A stretch of DNA of 11,591 nt from an uncultured Coriobacteriaceae bacterium (lineage in GTDB: Bacteria; Actinomycetota; Coriobacteriia; Coriobacteriales; Eggerthellaceae): positions 1 through 11,591 of the forward strand of contig USAB01000057.1 in the NCBI GenBank assembly GCA_900552585.1, given 5' to 3'. Below are positions 4,771-11,591 of the stretch, one piece after another (the stretch's first letter is position 1; every line of letters starts with the position of its first letter). Position numbers and translations under genes: made by a program. The notes under the pieces are model-generated. The model was given only the letters and a program-made list of their open reading frames with translations, was not told the origin of the DNA and did no database searches.

Positions 4771-7404
4771 ATGCCCAAGACCATTGCCGTCATAGACGGA
4801 AACTCGCTCATGCACCGCGCCTACCATGCCGTGCCCCCTTCCATGAACGCTCCGGACGGAACGCCGACGAACGCCTGCTTCGGCTTCCTGTCCATGCTCA
4901 TCAAGTTCATCGACACTACAAGCCCGGATGCCGTCATCTGCGCATTCGATGCCGGCAAGCCGAAATTCCGCATCGAGGCCATGGAACAGTACAAAGCGCA
5001 GCGACCTCACATGGACGAAGAGCTGCGCGTGCAGTTCCCCATCATGGAGGACCTGCTGCAGTCCATGGGCATCCCCGTGGTGAAGGTTCCCGGCTGGGAA
5101 GGCGACGACATCCTGGGCACGGTGGCCGCGCGCGACGAGAAGAAGGGCTATCGCACGCTGCTCGTCACGGGCGATAAGGACGCCTACCAGCTTGCCAGCC
5201 CGCTCACGAGCATCGTCACGACGAAGAAGGGCATCTCGGACGTGGCCGTATACGGCCCCGACGAGGTGTTCGAGCGCTATGGCGTCACGCCCGACCAATT
5301 CCCGGACTTCCTGGGGCTGAAGGGCGACTCCGCCGACAATATTCCCGGCGTTCCCGGCGTCGGCGACAAGACGGCGGCGAAGTTCCTGTCGAAATACGGC
5401 AGCTTGGAGGGTCTGTACGAGCATCTGGACGACCTGAAGGGCAAGCAGCTGGAGAAGGTGCGCGACAACAAGGACTCCGCATTCCTTTCGCGCGAGATTG
5501 CCACCATCGTCACGGACCTGGATTTCCCGCTCGATGTGGAGCAGGTGGAGTGGCCGTCGTTCGACAAGGACGAGGTCCGCACGGCGTTCATGAAGGTGGG
5601 CTTCCGCTCGCATCTGGCGAAGGTCCTGAAGTTCGAAGGCGGTGCGGAGGCCTCGGAGTCCCAGGCGCTCACTGCCCATAAGGCCGTGGATCCGGCGCTG
5701 GCGCAGCAGTTCGTGGACGACGTGTGCGAGCATGGCACGCCGGTGGGCGTGGCGTACGCGGAAGGGCAGGAGACGCTGTTCGGCCCGGCGGTCATGCTGG
5801 CGCTGGACGATGGAGACCGCGCGGCCGTGTTCGATGGAGAGCAGGCGCTGGATGTCCTGGCGCGCCTGGTGCGCGAAGGGGCGCCGGTGGCGCTGGACTT
5901 CAAGGAGCTGCTGAAGCCGGTGTTCCCGTCCGACATGGCCGTTCCCGCGCGGGTGAGCGACGCCGAGGTGCTGGATGCGCGCTTCTTCGATGCCTCGCTT
6001 GCGGCGTACAGCCTGGACTCGTCGGCGGATGGGTACACGCTGGCGCATCTGTGCGAGCGCTACCTGAGCGCGTCGCTGCCGGAGCCGGCGGAGCCTGACA
6101 ACCGCGATGATGACCTGCTGATGCAGGCAGCCGCGCTGCAGCGCCTGCACGGCGCCCTGTTGAAGGCGCTCGACGAGGACGGCACGCGTTCCGTGTACGA
6201 GGACTTCGATGCCCCGCTGGTGGGCGTGCTGGCAATCATGGAGCGTACGGGCGCCGCCATCGATGCGGACACGCTGGAGCGCATGGGCGCCGTCACGGGC
6301 AAGGAAATCGCGCAGGTTCAGCAGCAGATCTACGATTTGGCAGGCGAGGAGTTCAACATCGATTCGCCGAAGCAGGTGGGCCACATCCTGTTCGACGTCA
6401 TGGGCATGAAGCCGCTGAAGAAGACGACGCGCGGCTATTCCACCAGCGCGGCCGTGCTCACGAAGCTGGCGGAGGACAACGAGGTGCCGAAGCTCATCCT
6501 GCATTACCGCGAGCTGGCGAAGCTGAAGTCCACGTACATCGACGCGCTGCCCAGCCTGCGTGCGGGCGACGGCCGCGTGCATACCAGCTTCAACGAGACC
6601 GTGACCACCACGGGGCGCCTGTCGTCCAGCCATCCGAACCTGCAGAACATCCCGGTTCGCACGGATTTCGGGCGCCGCATTCGCGAATGCTTCGTGCCCC
6701 TGGCGCCCGGCGAGCTGTTCCTGTCCGCGGACTACAGCCAGATCGAGCTGCGCCTGCTGGCACACCTGTCTGGCGACGAGCGCCTGATACAGGCGTTCAA
6801 GAGCGGAGCGGACTTTCATTCGCAGACGGCCAGCCACGTGTTCGGCGTCCCAGTCGATCAGGTCACGCCGCAGATGCGCTCGCGCGCGAAGGCGGTGAAC
6901 TTCGGCATCGTGTACGGCCAGCAGGCATTCGGCCTGTCGCAGAGCCTGCATATCCCGTACGGCGAGGCGCAGGAGATGATCGACCGATACTTCGAGGTGT
7001 ATCCCGGTGTGCGCGCCTACCTGGACAAGACAGTGGCGCAGGCCACGGAGAACGGCTATGCCGAGACGATGTTCGGGCGCAAGCGCCATATTCCCGAATT
7101 GGTGGCGGGCAATCGCAATAAGCGTTCGTTCGGCGAACGCACGGCCATGAACCACCCCATGCAGGGCACAGCGGCGGATATCATCAAGCGCGCCATGGTG
7201 CAGGTGCAGCGCCGACTGCAGGAGGGCGGCTATGCAACGCGCATGATTCTGCAGGTGCACGACGAATTGTGCTTCAGCGTTCCCGAAGCCGAGCTGGAGG
7301 ACGTGACGGCGATGGTTGTCGACGTCATGGAGCATGCGGCGGACCTGAAGGTCCCGCTGGTGGTGGATGCGAATAGCGCCGCGAATTGGGCGCTGGCGCA
7401 TTAA
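4771..7404 (+). CDS. polA: DNA polymerase I, lacking an evident proofreading site
   Basis: At 877 residues this is a normal-length Pol I for DNA repair and removal of Okazaki primers. The N-terminal 5'-nuclease domain (about 1-290) shows VIDGN with D9, GWEGDDILGT, TGDKDAYQL and the helix-hairpin-helix segment GDSADNIPGVPG from G185. The middle (about 300-460) aligns with the 3'-5' exonuclease fold, but no DxE proofreading motif is visible, as in the Bacillus enzymes. The polymerase domain (about 470-877) is intact: TGRLSS and NLQNIP, motif A DYSQIELR with D654, O-helix R703, K707, F711 and Y715, and motif C VHDEL with D831. F711 corresponds to the E. coli F762 position. The ribosome binding site is weak (GAAAG, about 12 nt before ATG), which suits a low-copy enzyme. 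Downstream lie the rplU promoters, so it is probably transcribed alone. Confidence 0.97.
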   Translation: MPKTIAVIDGNSLMHRAYHAVPPSMNAPDGTPTNACFGFLSMLIKFIDTTSPDAVICAFDAGKPKFRIEAMEQYKAQRPHMDEELRVQFPIMEDLLQSMGIPVVKVPGWEGDDILGTVAARDEKKGYRTLLVTGDKDAYQLASPLTSIVTTKKGISDVAVYGPDEVFERYGVTPDQFPDFLGLKGDSADNIPGVPGVGDKTAAKFLSKYGSLEGLYEHLDDLKGKQLEKVRDNKDSAFLSREIATIVTDLDFPLDVEQVEWPSFDKDEVRTAFMKVGFRSHLAKVLKFEGGAEASESQALTAHKAVDPALAQQFVDDVCEHGTPVGVAYAEGQETLFGPAVMLALDDGDRAAVFDGEQALDVLARLVREGAPVALDFKELLKPVFPSDMAVPARVSDAEVLDARFFDASLAAYSLDSSADGYTLAHLCERYLSASLPEPAEPDNRDDDLLMQAAALQRLHGALLKALDEDGTRSVYEDFDAPLVGVLAIMERTGAAIDADTLERMGAVTGKEIAQVQQQIYDLAGEEFNIDSPKQVGHILFDVMGMKPLKKTTRGYSTSAAVLTKLAEDNEVPKLILHYRELAKLKSTYIDALPSLRAGDGRVHTSFNETVTTTGRLSSSHPNLQNIPVRTDFGRRIRECFVPLAPGELFLSADYSQIELRLLAHLSGDERLIQAFKSGADFHSQTASHVFGVPVDQVTPQMRSRAKAVNFGIVYGQQAFGLSQSLHIPYGEAQEMIDRYFEVYPGVRAYLDKTVAQATENGYAETMFGRKRHIPELVAGNRNKRSFGERTAMNHPMQGTAADIIKRAMVQVQRRLQEGGYATRMILQVHDELCFSVPEAELEDVTAMVVDVMEHAADLKVPLVVDANSAANWALAH

Positions 7405-7465
7405 AGATGCAGGTCGTGGGAGGTTTGTGTGCGGTTGGGCAGCGGGCGTTGCGCACCGCGTCGCA

Positions 7466-7474
7466 TGCTATAAT
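7466..7474 (+). promoter_or_regulatory. Extended -10 promoter upstream of rplU (TGCTATAAT)
   Basis: A perfect TATAAT (7469-7474) is preceded by TG one base away, the extended -10 form, which reduces the need for a -35 box. None is evident at 17 bp. Transcription would begin near 7480 and give rplU a leader of about 120 nt. It may be a second, upstream promoter for rplU-rpmA. Confidence 0.5.
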
Positions 7475-7536
7475 GCCTTTCGCGCTCATATTCTTATGGG
7501 TAAATTGAGAAAAATGAGTAAACCGACAACTTCGCG

Positions 7537-7565
7537 TTGACTTACGGTCCGGACGCGAGTAATAT
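7537..7565 (+). promoter_or_regulatory. rplU proximal promoter (TTGACT-17-TAATAT)
   Basis: TTGACT (7537-7542) is a five-of-six -35 match, spaced exactly 17 bp from TAATAT (7560-7565). An alternative -10, TATACT (7563-7568), would need a 20-bp spacer. It lies 38 bp before the rplU start, with AAGGAG at 7590-7595 as ribosome binding site. The position and strong -35 suit a ribosomal protein operon. Confidence 0.65.
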
Positions 7566-7571
7566 ACTCGC
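7555..7571. promoter_or_regulatory. Palindrome on the rplU -10 region
   Basis: GCGAGTA and TACTCGC form a perfect 7-bp inverted repeat around ATA, covering the -10 hexamer. A repressor bound here would block initiation. Alternatively, a hairpin could form at the 5' end of the transcript from the upstream promoter. No known operator is recognised. Confidence 0.4.
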
Positions 7572-7602
7572 TTGCGTTTGAAGACTTACAAGGAGAATCT
7601 AC

Positions 7603-7929
7603 ATGTACGCTATCGTTAAGACTGGCGGCAAGCAATACAAGGCCGCTCCGGGAGACATCCTGGAAATTGAGAAGCTTGAAGGCGCTGCGGGCGACAAGGT
7701 TGCTCTCGAGGCCATCGCCGTCGTTGACGGTGACAAGGCCGTTTACGATCCTGCCGAGGCTGCGAAGACGAAGGTCGAAGCGGTCATCCTGGACCAGTAC
7801 AAGGGTCAGAAGCAGTTGGTCTTCAAGTTCAAGAAGCGCAAGAACTACAAGAAGCTGAACGGCCACCGTCAGAACCTGACGCGCATCCAGGTTACCGCCG
7901 TCGGTACCGATACGTTCGACGCTCAGTAA
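7603..7929 (+). CDS. rplU: Ribosomal protein L21 (bL21)
   Basis: This 108-residue protein of the large ribosomal subunit binds 23S rRNA. It has the family's opening MYAIVKTGGKQYK, the GDILEIEKL segment and the conserved C-terminal part with FKFKKRKNYKKLNGHRQ and TRIQV. Length is normal for the family (about 100-110). The start has an ideal ribosome binding site, AAGGAG at 7590-7595 with 7-nt spacing. It leads the conserved rplU-rpmA pair and is 18 bp from rpmA. Two promoter candidates precede it. Confidence 0.98.
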   Translation: MYAIVKTGGKQYKAAPGDILEIEKLEGAAGDKVALEAIAVVDGDKAVYDPAEAAKTKVEAVILDQYKGQKQLVFKFKKRKNYKKLNGHRQNLTRIQVTAVGTDTFDAQ

Positions 7930-7947
7930 AGTAGAAGGGAAGTCATC

Positions 7948-8199
7948 ATGGCACATAAGAAGGGTCTTGGCTCCAGCCGTAATGGCCGCGATTCCCACGC
8001 ACAGCGTCTGGGCGTGAAGCGTTTCGCCGGCGAGGCTGTCACCGCAGGCAACATCCTGGTCCGCCAGCGCGGCACGCATTTTCACCCCGGTGAGAATGTC
8101 GGTCGCGGCAAGGACGATACCCTGTTCGCCCTGTGCGACGGCAAGGTCGAATTCACGCACGGCGTGAAGCGCAAGGTGCATGTCCGTCCGGCCGAATAG
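7948..8199 (+). CDS. rpmA: Ribosomal protein L27 (bL27)
   Basis: At 83 residues this is a full-length L27, a large-subunit protein whose N-terminal tail reaches the peptidyl transferase centre. The sequence begins MAHKKGLGSSRNGRDS, without the cleavable N-terminal extension found in Firmicutes such as Staphylococcus. The LGVKRFAGE, ILVRQRGT and VGRGKDDTLFA segments are typical of the family. The ribosome binding site is AAGGGA at 7935-7940. It is co-transcribed with rplU, and an intrinsic terminator follows at 8225-8253. Confidence 0.98.
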   Translation: MAHKKGLGSSRNGRDSHAQRLGVKRFAGEAVTAGNILVRQRGTHFHPGENVGRGKDDTLFALCDGKVEFTHGVKRKVHVRPAE

Positions 8200-8224
8200 C
8201 CGAATCGGTTCATATACGATTGGG

Positions 8225-8253
8225 AAGCCTCCTGTTACAGGGGGCTTTCTTTT
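8225..8253 (+). terminator. Intrinsic terminator after rpmA
   Basis: A 10-bp stem (8225-8234 with 8238-8247, one G-U pair) with a TTA loop is followed by TCTTTT. This is a compact classical terminator that separates rplU-rpmA from obgE. Confidence 0.9.
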
Positions 8254-8254
8254 A

Positions 8255-8260
8255 TATAAT
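8255..8260 (+). promoter_or_regulatory. Probable obgE -10 box (TATAAT)
   Basis: A perfect TATAAT directly follows the T-tract of the rpmA terminator. The -35 region would lie within the terminator stem and is a poor match (CTGTTA at 8232-8237, 17-bp spacer). Transcription would start near 8267 and give obgE a leader of about 150 nt. Confidence 0.5.
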
Positions 8261-8418
8261 GGCAAGTTGTCGGCAAAGGGGGCATGCGCCTCGTTCGCCG
8301 GCAACTGCGAAATATCGTTTCATCGGGGTAGGCATGTGCGGCGCCGGATATGGCGTGTGGTGCCGCCCCTTCAGGCGAAGGCCCGTTGCGTTCGCTATGG
8401 CAAAAGGGGGCGTATCCA
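8261..8418 (+). promoter_or_regulatory. Structured 5' leader of obgE
   Basis: Three hairpins follow one another. AGTTGTCGGC (8265-8274) pairs with GCCGGCAACT (8297-8306), with one G-U pair and an inner GGC/GCC stem. GCGGCGCC (8338-8345) pairs with GGTGCCGC (8359-8366). CCTTC (8368-8372) pairs with GAAGG (8377-8381) around AGGC. The obgE ribosome binding site AAGGGGG (8404-8410) lies just after them. No known riboswitch or ribosomal leader is recognised. Confidence 0.4.
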
Positions 8419-9819
8419 ATGTTCATCGATAGAGTGCGCATTCAGGTGAAGGGCGGCGACGGCGGCGCGGGCTGCATGAGCTTCCGCCGCGAGGCGCATG
8501 TGCCGAAGGGCGGTCCCGACGGCGGCGACGGCGGCCGCGGTGGCGACGTGATCCTGGAGGCCGACGGCAGCGTCTCCTCGCTGGTCGAATACCGCTTCAA
8601 GCATCATTTCAAGGCAACACGCGGCATGCACGGCAAAGGCAGCCGCATGCACGGCGCCGATGGCGAGGACCTGGTGCTGAAAGTGCCGCTGGGTACGGTG
8701 GTTCATCAGGTTGATCCTGAGACGGACGAGCTGGGCGAGCTCATTGCCGATCTGACACACGACGGCGAGCGCATCATCGTCGCGAAGGGCGGCGTGGGCG
8801 GCCGCGGCAACATCCATTTCGCCACGCCCACGCGTCGCGCCCCTGCGTTCGCCGAGCTGGGCGAGCCGGCCAAAGAGGTGTGGATTGAGATGGAGATGAA
8901 GCTGATGGCCGATGCGGCCCTGGTGGGCATGCCGTCGGCGGGCAAGAGCTCCATCATCTCGCGGCTTTCCGCCGCCCGCCCGAAGATTGCGGACTATCCG
9001 TTCACCACGCTCGTGCCGAACCTGGGTATGGTGCGTGCGAAGGAATCCGATTACGTCATCGCCGATGTGCCTGGCCTCATCGAGGGCGCGCATGAGGGCA
9101 AGGGCCTGGGCCATGAGTTCCTGCGCCATATCGAGCGCTCCGCGCTGCTGGTGCACGTGGTGGACATCACGGGCGGCTACGAGGGCCGCGACCCGGTGGA
9201 GGACTACCACATCATCAACAACGAGCTGCGGCTGTACGCCGAAGAGCTGGCGAAGCGCCCCGCCATCGTGGTGGCGAACAAGACGGATGTGCCCGGCACG
9301 GAAGACGCCGTGAAGCGCCTGGCAGCGGCCGTGAAAGAGGATTCCATCGCCGCAGCGGGCGGCGACGAGTTCGCTGAGAGCCCCCTGGACCCTAAGCTGT
9401 ACTGCACGAGTGCGGTGACCGGCAAGGGCATCGAGCAGCTGAAGGAGGCCATCGGCGCGAAGGTCGCCGTCCTGCGCGCCGAGGCGGCCGAGAAGCGCAA
9501 GGCCGAGGAGCAACCGTACGAGGCCGTGTGGGAGCTCAAGCGCCAGCAGCGCGACCGCAAATTCGAGGTGAAGAAGCTCTCCGACGGCGTGTTCCGCGTC
9601 ACGGGACCGGCCGTGGAGCGCATGGTCATCCAGACGGACTGGGACAACGAGGAGGCCATCTCGTTCCTTCAGCACCGCTTCAAGCGCATGGGCGTCGACC
9701 GCGCCCTGCTGAAGGCCGGTGCACGCGACGGCGACGAAGTCCGCATCCTGGAGATGGCGTTCGAGTACGAGTCGCCGCTGACGCATGAGGACGAATTCGA
9801 GGGGTTGGACGAAGAATGA
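8419..9819 (+). CDS. obgE: GTPase ObgE/CgtA
   Basis: This essential GTPase acts in late assembly of the 50S subunit and in stress signalling. The 466-residue form has all three domains. The glycine-rich Obg fold (about 1-158) includes GGDGGAG and GGPDGGDGGRGGDV. The G domain has the P-loop GMPSAGKSS (170-178), a switch region FTTLVPNLG, DVPGLIEG (from D216) and NKTD (287-290). The C-terminal OCT domain (about 375-445) contains VFRVTGP and FQHRFKRMGV-like sequence. I chose the start at 8419 because MFIDRVRIQVKGGDGG is the family's usual N-terminus and AAGGGGG (8404-8410) precedes it by 8 nt. The frame stays open back to 8350 but adds nothing conserved. Its position after rplU-rpmA is a widely conserved order, though here a terminator intervenes. 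It ends in an acidic tail and overlaps a possible proB start. Confidence 0.97.
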   Translation: MFIDRVRIQVKGGDGGAGCMSFRREAHVPKGGPDGGDGGRGGDVILEADGSVSSLVEYRFKHHFKATRGMHGKGSRMHGADGEDLVLKVPLGTVVHQVDPETDELGELIADLTHDGERIIVAKGGVGGRGNIHFATPTRRAPAFAELGEPAKEVWIEMEMKLMADAALVGMPSAGKSSIISRLSAARPKIADYPFTTLVPNLGMVRAKESDYVIADVPGLIEGAHEGKGLGHEFLRHIERSALLVHVVDITGGYEGRDPVEDYHIINNELRLYAEELAKRPAIVVANKTDVPGTEDAVKRLAAAVKEDSIAAAGGDEFAESPLDPKLYCTSAVTGKGIEQLKEAIGAKVAVLRAEAAEKRKAEEQPYEAVWELKRQQRDRKFEVKKLSDGVFRVTGPAVERMVIQTDWDNEEAISFLQHRFKRMGVDRALLKAGARDGDEVRILEMAFEYESPLTHEDEFEGLDEE

Positions 9820-9848
9820 GCAACGTCTATCAGCAGAGGGGGACCGCA

Positions 9849-10988
9849 ATGGACTCCGATGCCGGAAACGCAGCGGAGCGCGTGCTGGTGGTGAAGGTGG
9901 GCACTTCGACGCTCACGGACGCCTCCGGGCGCATCGATGCCGCATATCTGCAGGATTTCGCGTCCCAGCTGGCCGCCCTGCGCGCGCAGGGCGTGAAACC
10001 CATCGTAGTGACGAGCGGCTCCATCGCGTGCGGGCTGGAGGCCCTGGGCATGGAGGAGCGTCCGTCGGATACGCCGACCCTGCAGGCTGCGGCATCCGTG
10101 GGCACCATCGAGCTGTCGCGGCGCTATTCCGAGGCGTTTGCGGGCGAGGGCCTGCTGGCGTCCAGCGTCCTGCTGACACGCAACGATACGAAGCACCGCT
10201 CCTCGTACCTGCATGCCCGCGATACGCTGCTGCGCCTGCTGGAGCTGGACGTGGTTCCCATCATCAACGAGAACGACACCGTTTCCGTCGAGCAGATCCG
10301 CTTCGGCGACAACGACACGCTGTGCGCCCTGGTCGCGTGCCTGGTGAAAGCGGACGCTGCGGTGATCTTCAGCGATATCGACGGGCTCTATGACAAGAAT
10401 CCGTCCACGCATGACGATGCGCGTCTTATTCCCCGCGTCGAATCAATCGGCCCGGACATCATGGCCATGGCTGAAGGACCCGGCACGAAGCAGGGCAGCG
10501 GCGGCATGATTACGAAGATCCGTGCCGCGCGCGTGCTGCTGACCGCGGGTATCCCCCTGACCATCTGCCATGGCCGGCGCGTGCATGCGCTGGCGGATAT
10601 CGCGGCGGGCCAGGCGGTCGGCACGCGGTTCGAAAGCTCGTCCGCCCCGCACGAGATCACGCCGCGCAAGCTGTGGATTGCGCTGGGCGACACGGCCCGC
10701 GGGTCCATCGTCGTCGACAGCGGCGCGCGCCAGGCGCTGGTGCAGCGCGGAAGCTCGCTGCTTCCCGTGGGCGCCGTGGAGATAGGCGGCGATTTCGAAG
10801 AGGGCGACGTTGTTGATATCGTCGATGCGCACGGCTATCTGTTCGCACGCGGCAGGGTGGGCGCCTCGAGCGACGAGGCGCGCCTTGCCTGCGGGCGCAC
10901 GCAGCGCGAATTGGAGGGCAACCGCCTGCTGGCGCATCTGGCGGATCGCCCGCTGGTGCACCGCGACGAGCTCATCGTGTTCGAATAG
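9849..10988 (+). CDS. proB: Glutamate 5-kinase
   Basis: This enzyme phosphorylates glutamate to glutamyl 5-phosphate, the first and feedback-inhibited step of proline synthesis. The amino acid kinase domain (about 10-260) shows VVKVGTSTL with K16, TSGSIACG, INENDTVS (140-146), FGDNDTL (D154, N155, D156), FSDIDGLYDKNP and GSGGMITK. A C-terminal PUA domain (about 280-360) follows, with RGSIVVDSGA and GDVVDI. Two starts are possible. ATG 9849 has a strong AGGGGGA ribosome binding site 6 nt before it and gives 379 residues. ATG 9816 overlaps the obgE stop (ATGA) and gives 390 residues with a non-conserved extension. I prefer 9849. Either way it is co-transcribed with obgE. Its partner proA does not follow, because the next gene is on the opposite strand. 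Confidence 0.95.
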   Translation: MDSDAGNAAERVLVVKVGTSTLTDASGRIDAAYLQDFASQLAALRAQGVKPIVVTSGSIACGLEALGMEERPSDTPTLQAAASVGTIELSRRYSEAFAGEGLLASSVLLTRNDTKHRSSYLHARDTLLRLLELDVVPIINENDTVSVEQIRFGDNDTLCALVACLVKADAAVIFSDIDGLYDKNPSTHDDARLIPRVESIGPDIMAMAEGPGTKQGSGGMITKIRAARVLLTAGIPLTICHGRRVHALADIAAGQAVGTRFESSSAPHEITPRKLWIALGDTARGSIVVDSGARQALVQRGSSLLPVGAVEIGGDFEEGDVVDIVDAHGYLFARGRVGASSDEARLACGRTQRELEGNRLLAHLADRPLVHRDELIVFE

Positions 10989-11050
10989 CGGGGTTGGCTG
11001 TCCCGCAGCGGGGCCTTTCCGACTCGGATGACCCGGCAGCGCGGTGCCGC

Positions 11051-11533
11051 CTACTGGATGAGCGCCGTGCTGCCGCCGAGCAGGTAGTCGTACGTCCCAC
11101 AATTCCAAACATAGAGCTTCACGTGCCGCCGGTCGCATCTCCAGAACGTCAGGTCCTCGATGTACGCAAGGGTGGCATTCACGTAGATGCGCCGTGCCTT
11201 CTTGCAAGACTTGAATGGGTCGCCGTCTATCTCTGTCACGTGGTAGAAGCGCCCTTTCCATCGCACGGTCCGCGGTATGGTGTAGCTCTTCGCATTCCTC
11301 CGATTCACTTTCACGAGTGCTGCCTGATAGCGGTAATTCGGCCCGCCGTGGACCCATTGGCGTGTTTTCGGCTTGTACACCTTGAATGTGTAGGCGCCGC
11401 TTTTCACGGTCGTCATGACCGGCTTGCTCCCGCACGCATGGGCCTGTTGGGGCGGGGCGAAGGCCGTTCCGCATGCCAATGCGCCGGCAATGAGCAGCAC
11501 GGCGAGCGGCTTTGCAAGGGACGAAGAGAACAT
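11051..11533 (-). CDS. Secreted BspA-type mini leucine-rich-repeat protein
   Basis: This 160-residue protein has an N-terminal signal peptide (about 1-33): a short basic start, the hydrophobic stretch LAVLLIAGALA, and possible signal peptidase cleavage after AFA or AHA. The mature part resembles the LRR_5/BspA repeats common in gut bacteria. YTIPRTVRWKGRFYHVTEI followed by FKSCKKARRIYV matches the usual pattern of a strand, then V-T-x-I, then F-x-x-C-K-K. A second degenerate unit contains YIEDLTFWRC. Four cysteines lie after the signal peptide's hydrophobic core. It is very short for such proteins and has no visible cell-wall anchor. The start at 11533 is set by a strong ribosome binding site (AAAGGAGG, complement of 11538-11545). 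An upstream in-frame ATG at 11572 lacks one. It is convergent with proB. Its role is unknown, and surface interaction is a guess from the family. Confidence 0.75.
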   Translation of the reverse strand: MFSSSLAKPLAVLLIAGALACGTAFAPPQQAHACGSKPVMTTVKSGAYTFKVYKPKTRQWVHGGPNYRYQAALVKVNRRNAKSYTIPRTVRWKGRFYHVTEIDGDPFKSCKKARRIYVNATLAYIEDLTFWRCDRRHVKLYVWNCGTYDYLLGGSTALIQ

Positions 11534-11591
11534 GGTGCCTCCTTTCGGACGGGTACGCGTGGCAAGGGCCACCGAGGGGTCCCTGCGGCGG

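Noticed and set aside
4747..7401. An open frame of 884 codons on the minus strand spanning all of polA
   Set aside because: It is antisense to a full, motif-complete polA and its sequence is rich in Arg, His, Gln and Leu, as expected from reversed GC-biased codons. No domain and no ribosome binding site were seen.
8284..8331. Small upstream ORF in the obgE leader (15 codons)
   Set aside because: The AAGGGGG stretch is only one base from the ATG, too close to act as a ribosome binding site, and the codons lie inside the hairpin.
8395..9849. Open frame of 484 codons on the minus strand opposite obgE
   Set aside because: Low-complexity His/Arg/Leu/Ala composition mirrors the codon bias of obgE; it has no recognisable motif.
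10988..11020. Possible terminator between proB and the convergent LRR gene (GCGGG/CCCGC and CCCG/CGGG)
   Set aside because: The stems are short, mutually exclusive and lack a T-tract in either direction.
10443..11474. Open frame of 343 codons on the minus strand opposite proB and overlapping the LRR protein gene
   Set aside because: It overlaps two better supported genes, in another frame of the LRR gene's strand, and shows only composition typical of shadow frames.

Overview
This window looks like a chromosomal housekeeping segment of a high-GC Gram-positive bacterium. It probably comes from the Actinomycetota, and the Coriobacteriia (Eggerthella-like gut bacteria) seem the best fit. That placement is inferred from protein character and was not checked by a search. 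The clues are strong G/C preference at third codon positions, a GlnR-type atypical response regulator next to a type I-alpha glutamine synthetase, a Bacillus-like DNA polymerase I without an intact proofreading site, and a small secreted BspA-type leucine-rich-repeat protein.

Layout, left to right. (1) 1-185: a glnA control region with a perfect palindrome, a GlnR-box-like pair of half-sites and a strongly foldable leader. (2) 186-2203: glnA and a GlnR-like winged-helix regulator, overlapping by one base (TAATG) and closed by a strong intrinsic terminator (2247-2287). (3) 2408-4342: a single-gene unit for a multi-domain family 2 glycosyltransferase with an internally duplicated helical module. 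A 17-bp exact direct repeat brackets the gene (2300-2316 and 4412-4428). (4) 4343-4770: a 428-bp intergenic region with three inverted repeats, an 11-bp-phased direct repeat and the probable polA promoter. (5) 4771-7404: polA. (6) 7405-8253: two promoters, then rplU-rpmA (ribosomal proteins L21 and L27), ending in an intrinsic terminator. (7) 8255-10988: a promoter and a roughly 157-nt structured leader, then obgE and proB, which overlap or nearly abut. (8) 11051-11533, minus strand: a secreted mini-LRR protein convergent with proB.

How the genes relate. glnA plus the GlnR-like gene reads as a self-contained nitrogen-assimilation module in which the regulator could act on the glnA promoter. 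rplU-rpmA-obgE is the conserved ribosome-biogenesis cluster, with proB (first step of proline synthesis) attached downstream. The terminator and new promoter between rpmA and obgE suggest that the GTPase is controlled separately from the two ribosomal proteins. The glycosyltransferase is the odd gene out. It is flanked by hairpins and a direct repeat, uses rarer codons, and has no cell-envelope gene beside it.

I found no rRNA, tRNA, CRISPR array, transposase or integrase. The most interesting non-gene signals are the glnA upstream region, the 17-bp repeats around the glycosyltransferase, the palindrome on the rplU -10 region and the obgE leader. All operator and RNA-structure calls were made by eye and have no experimental or comparative support.
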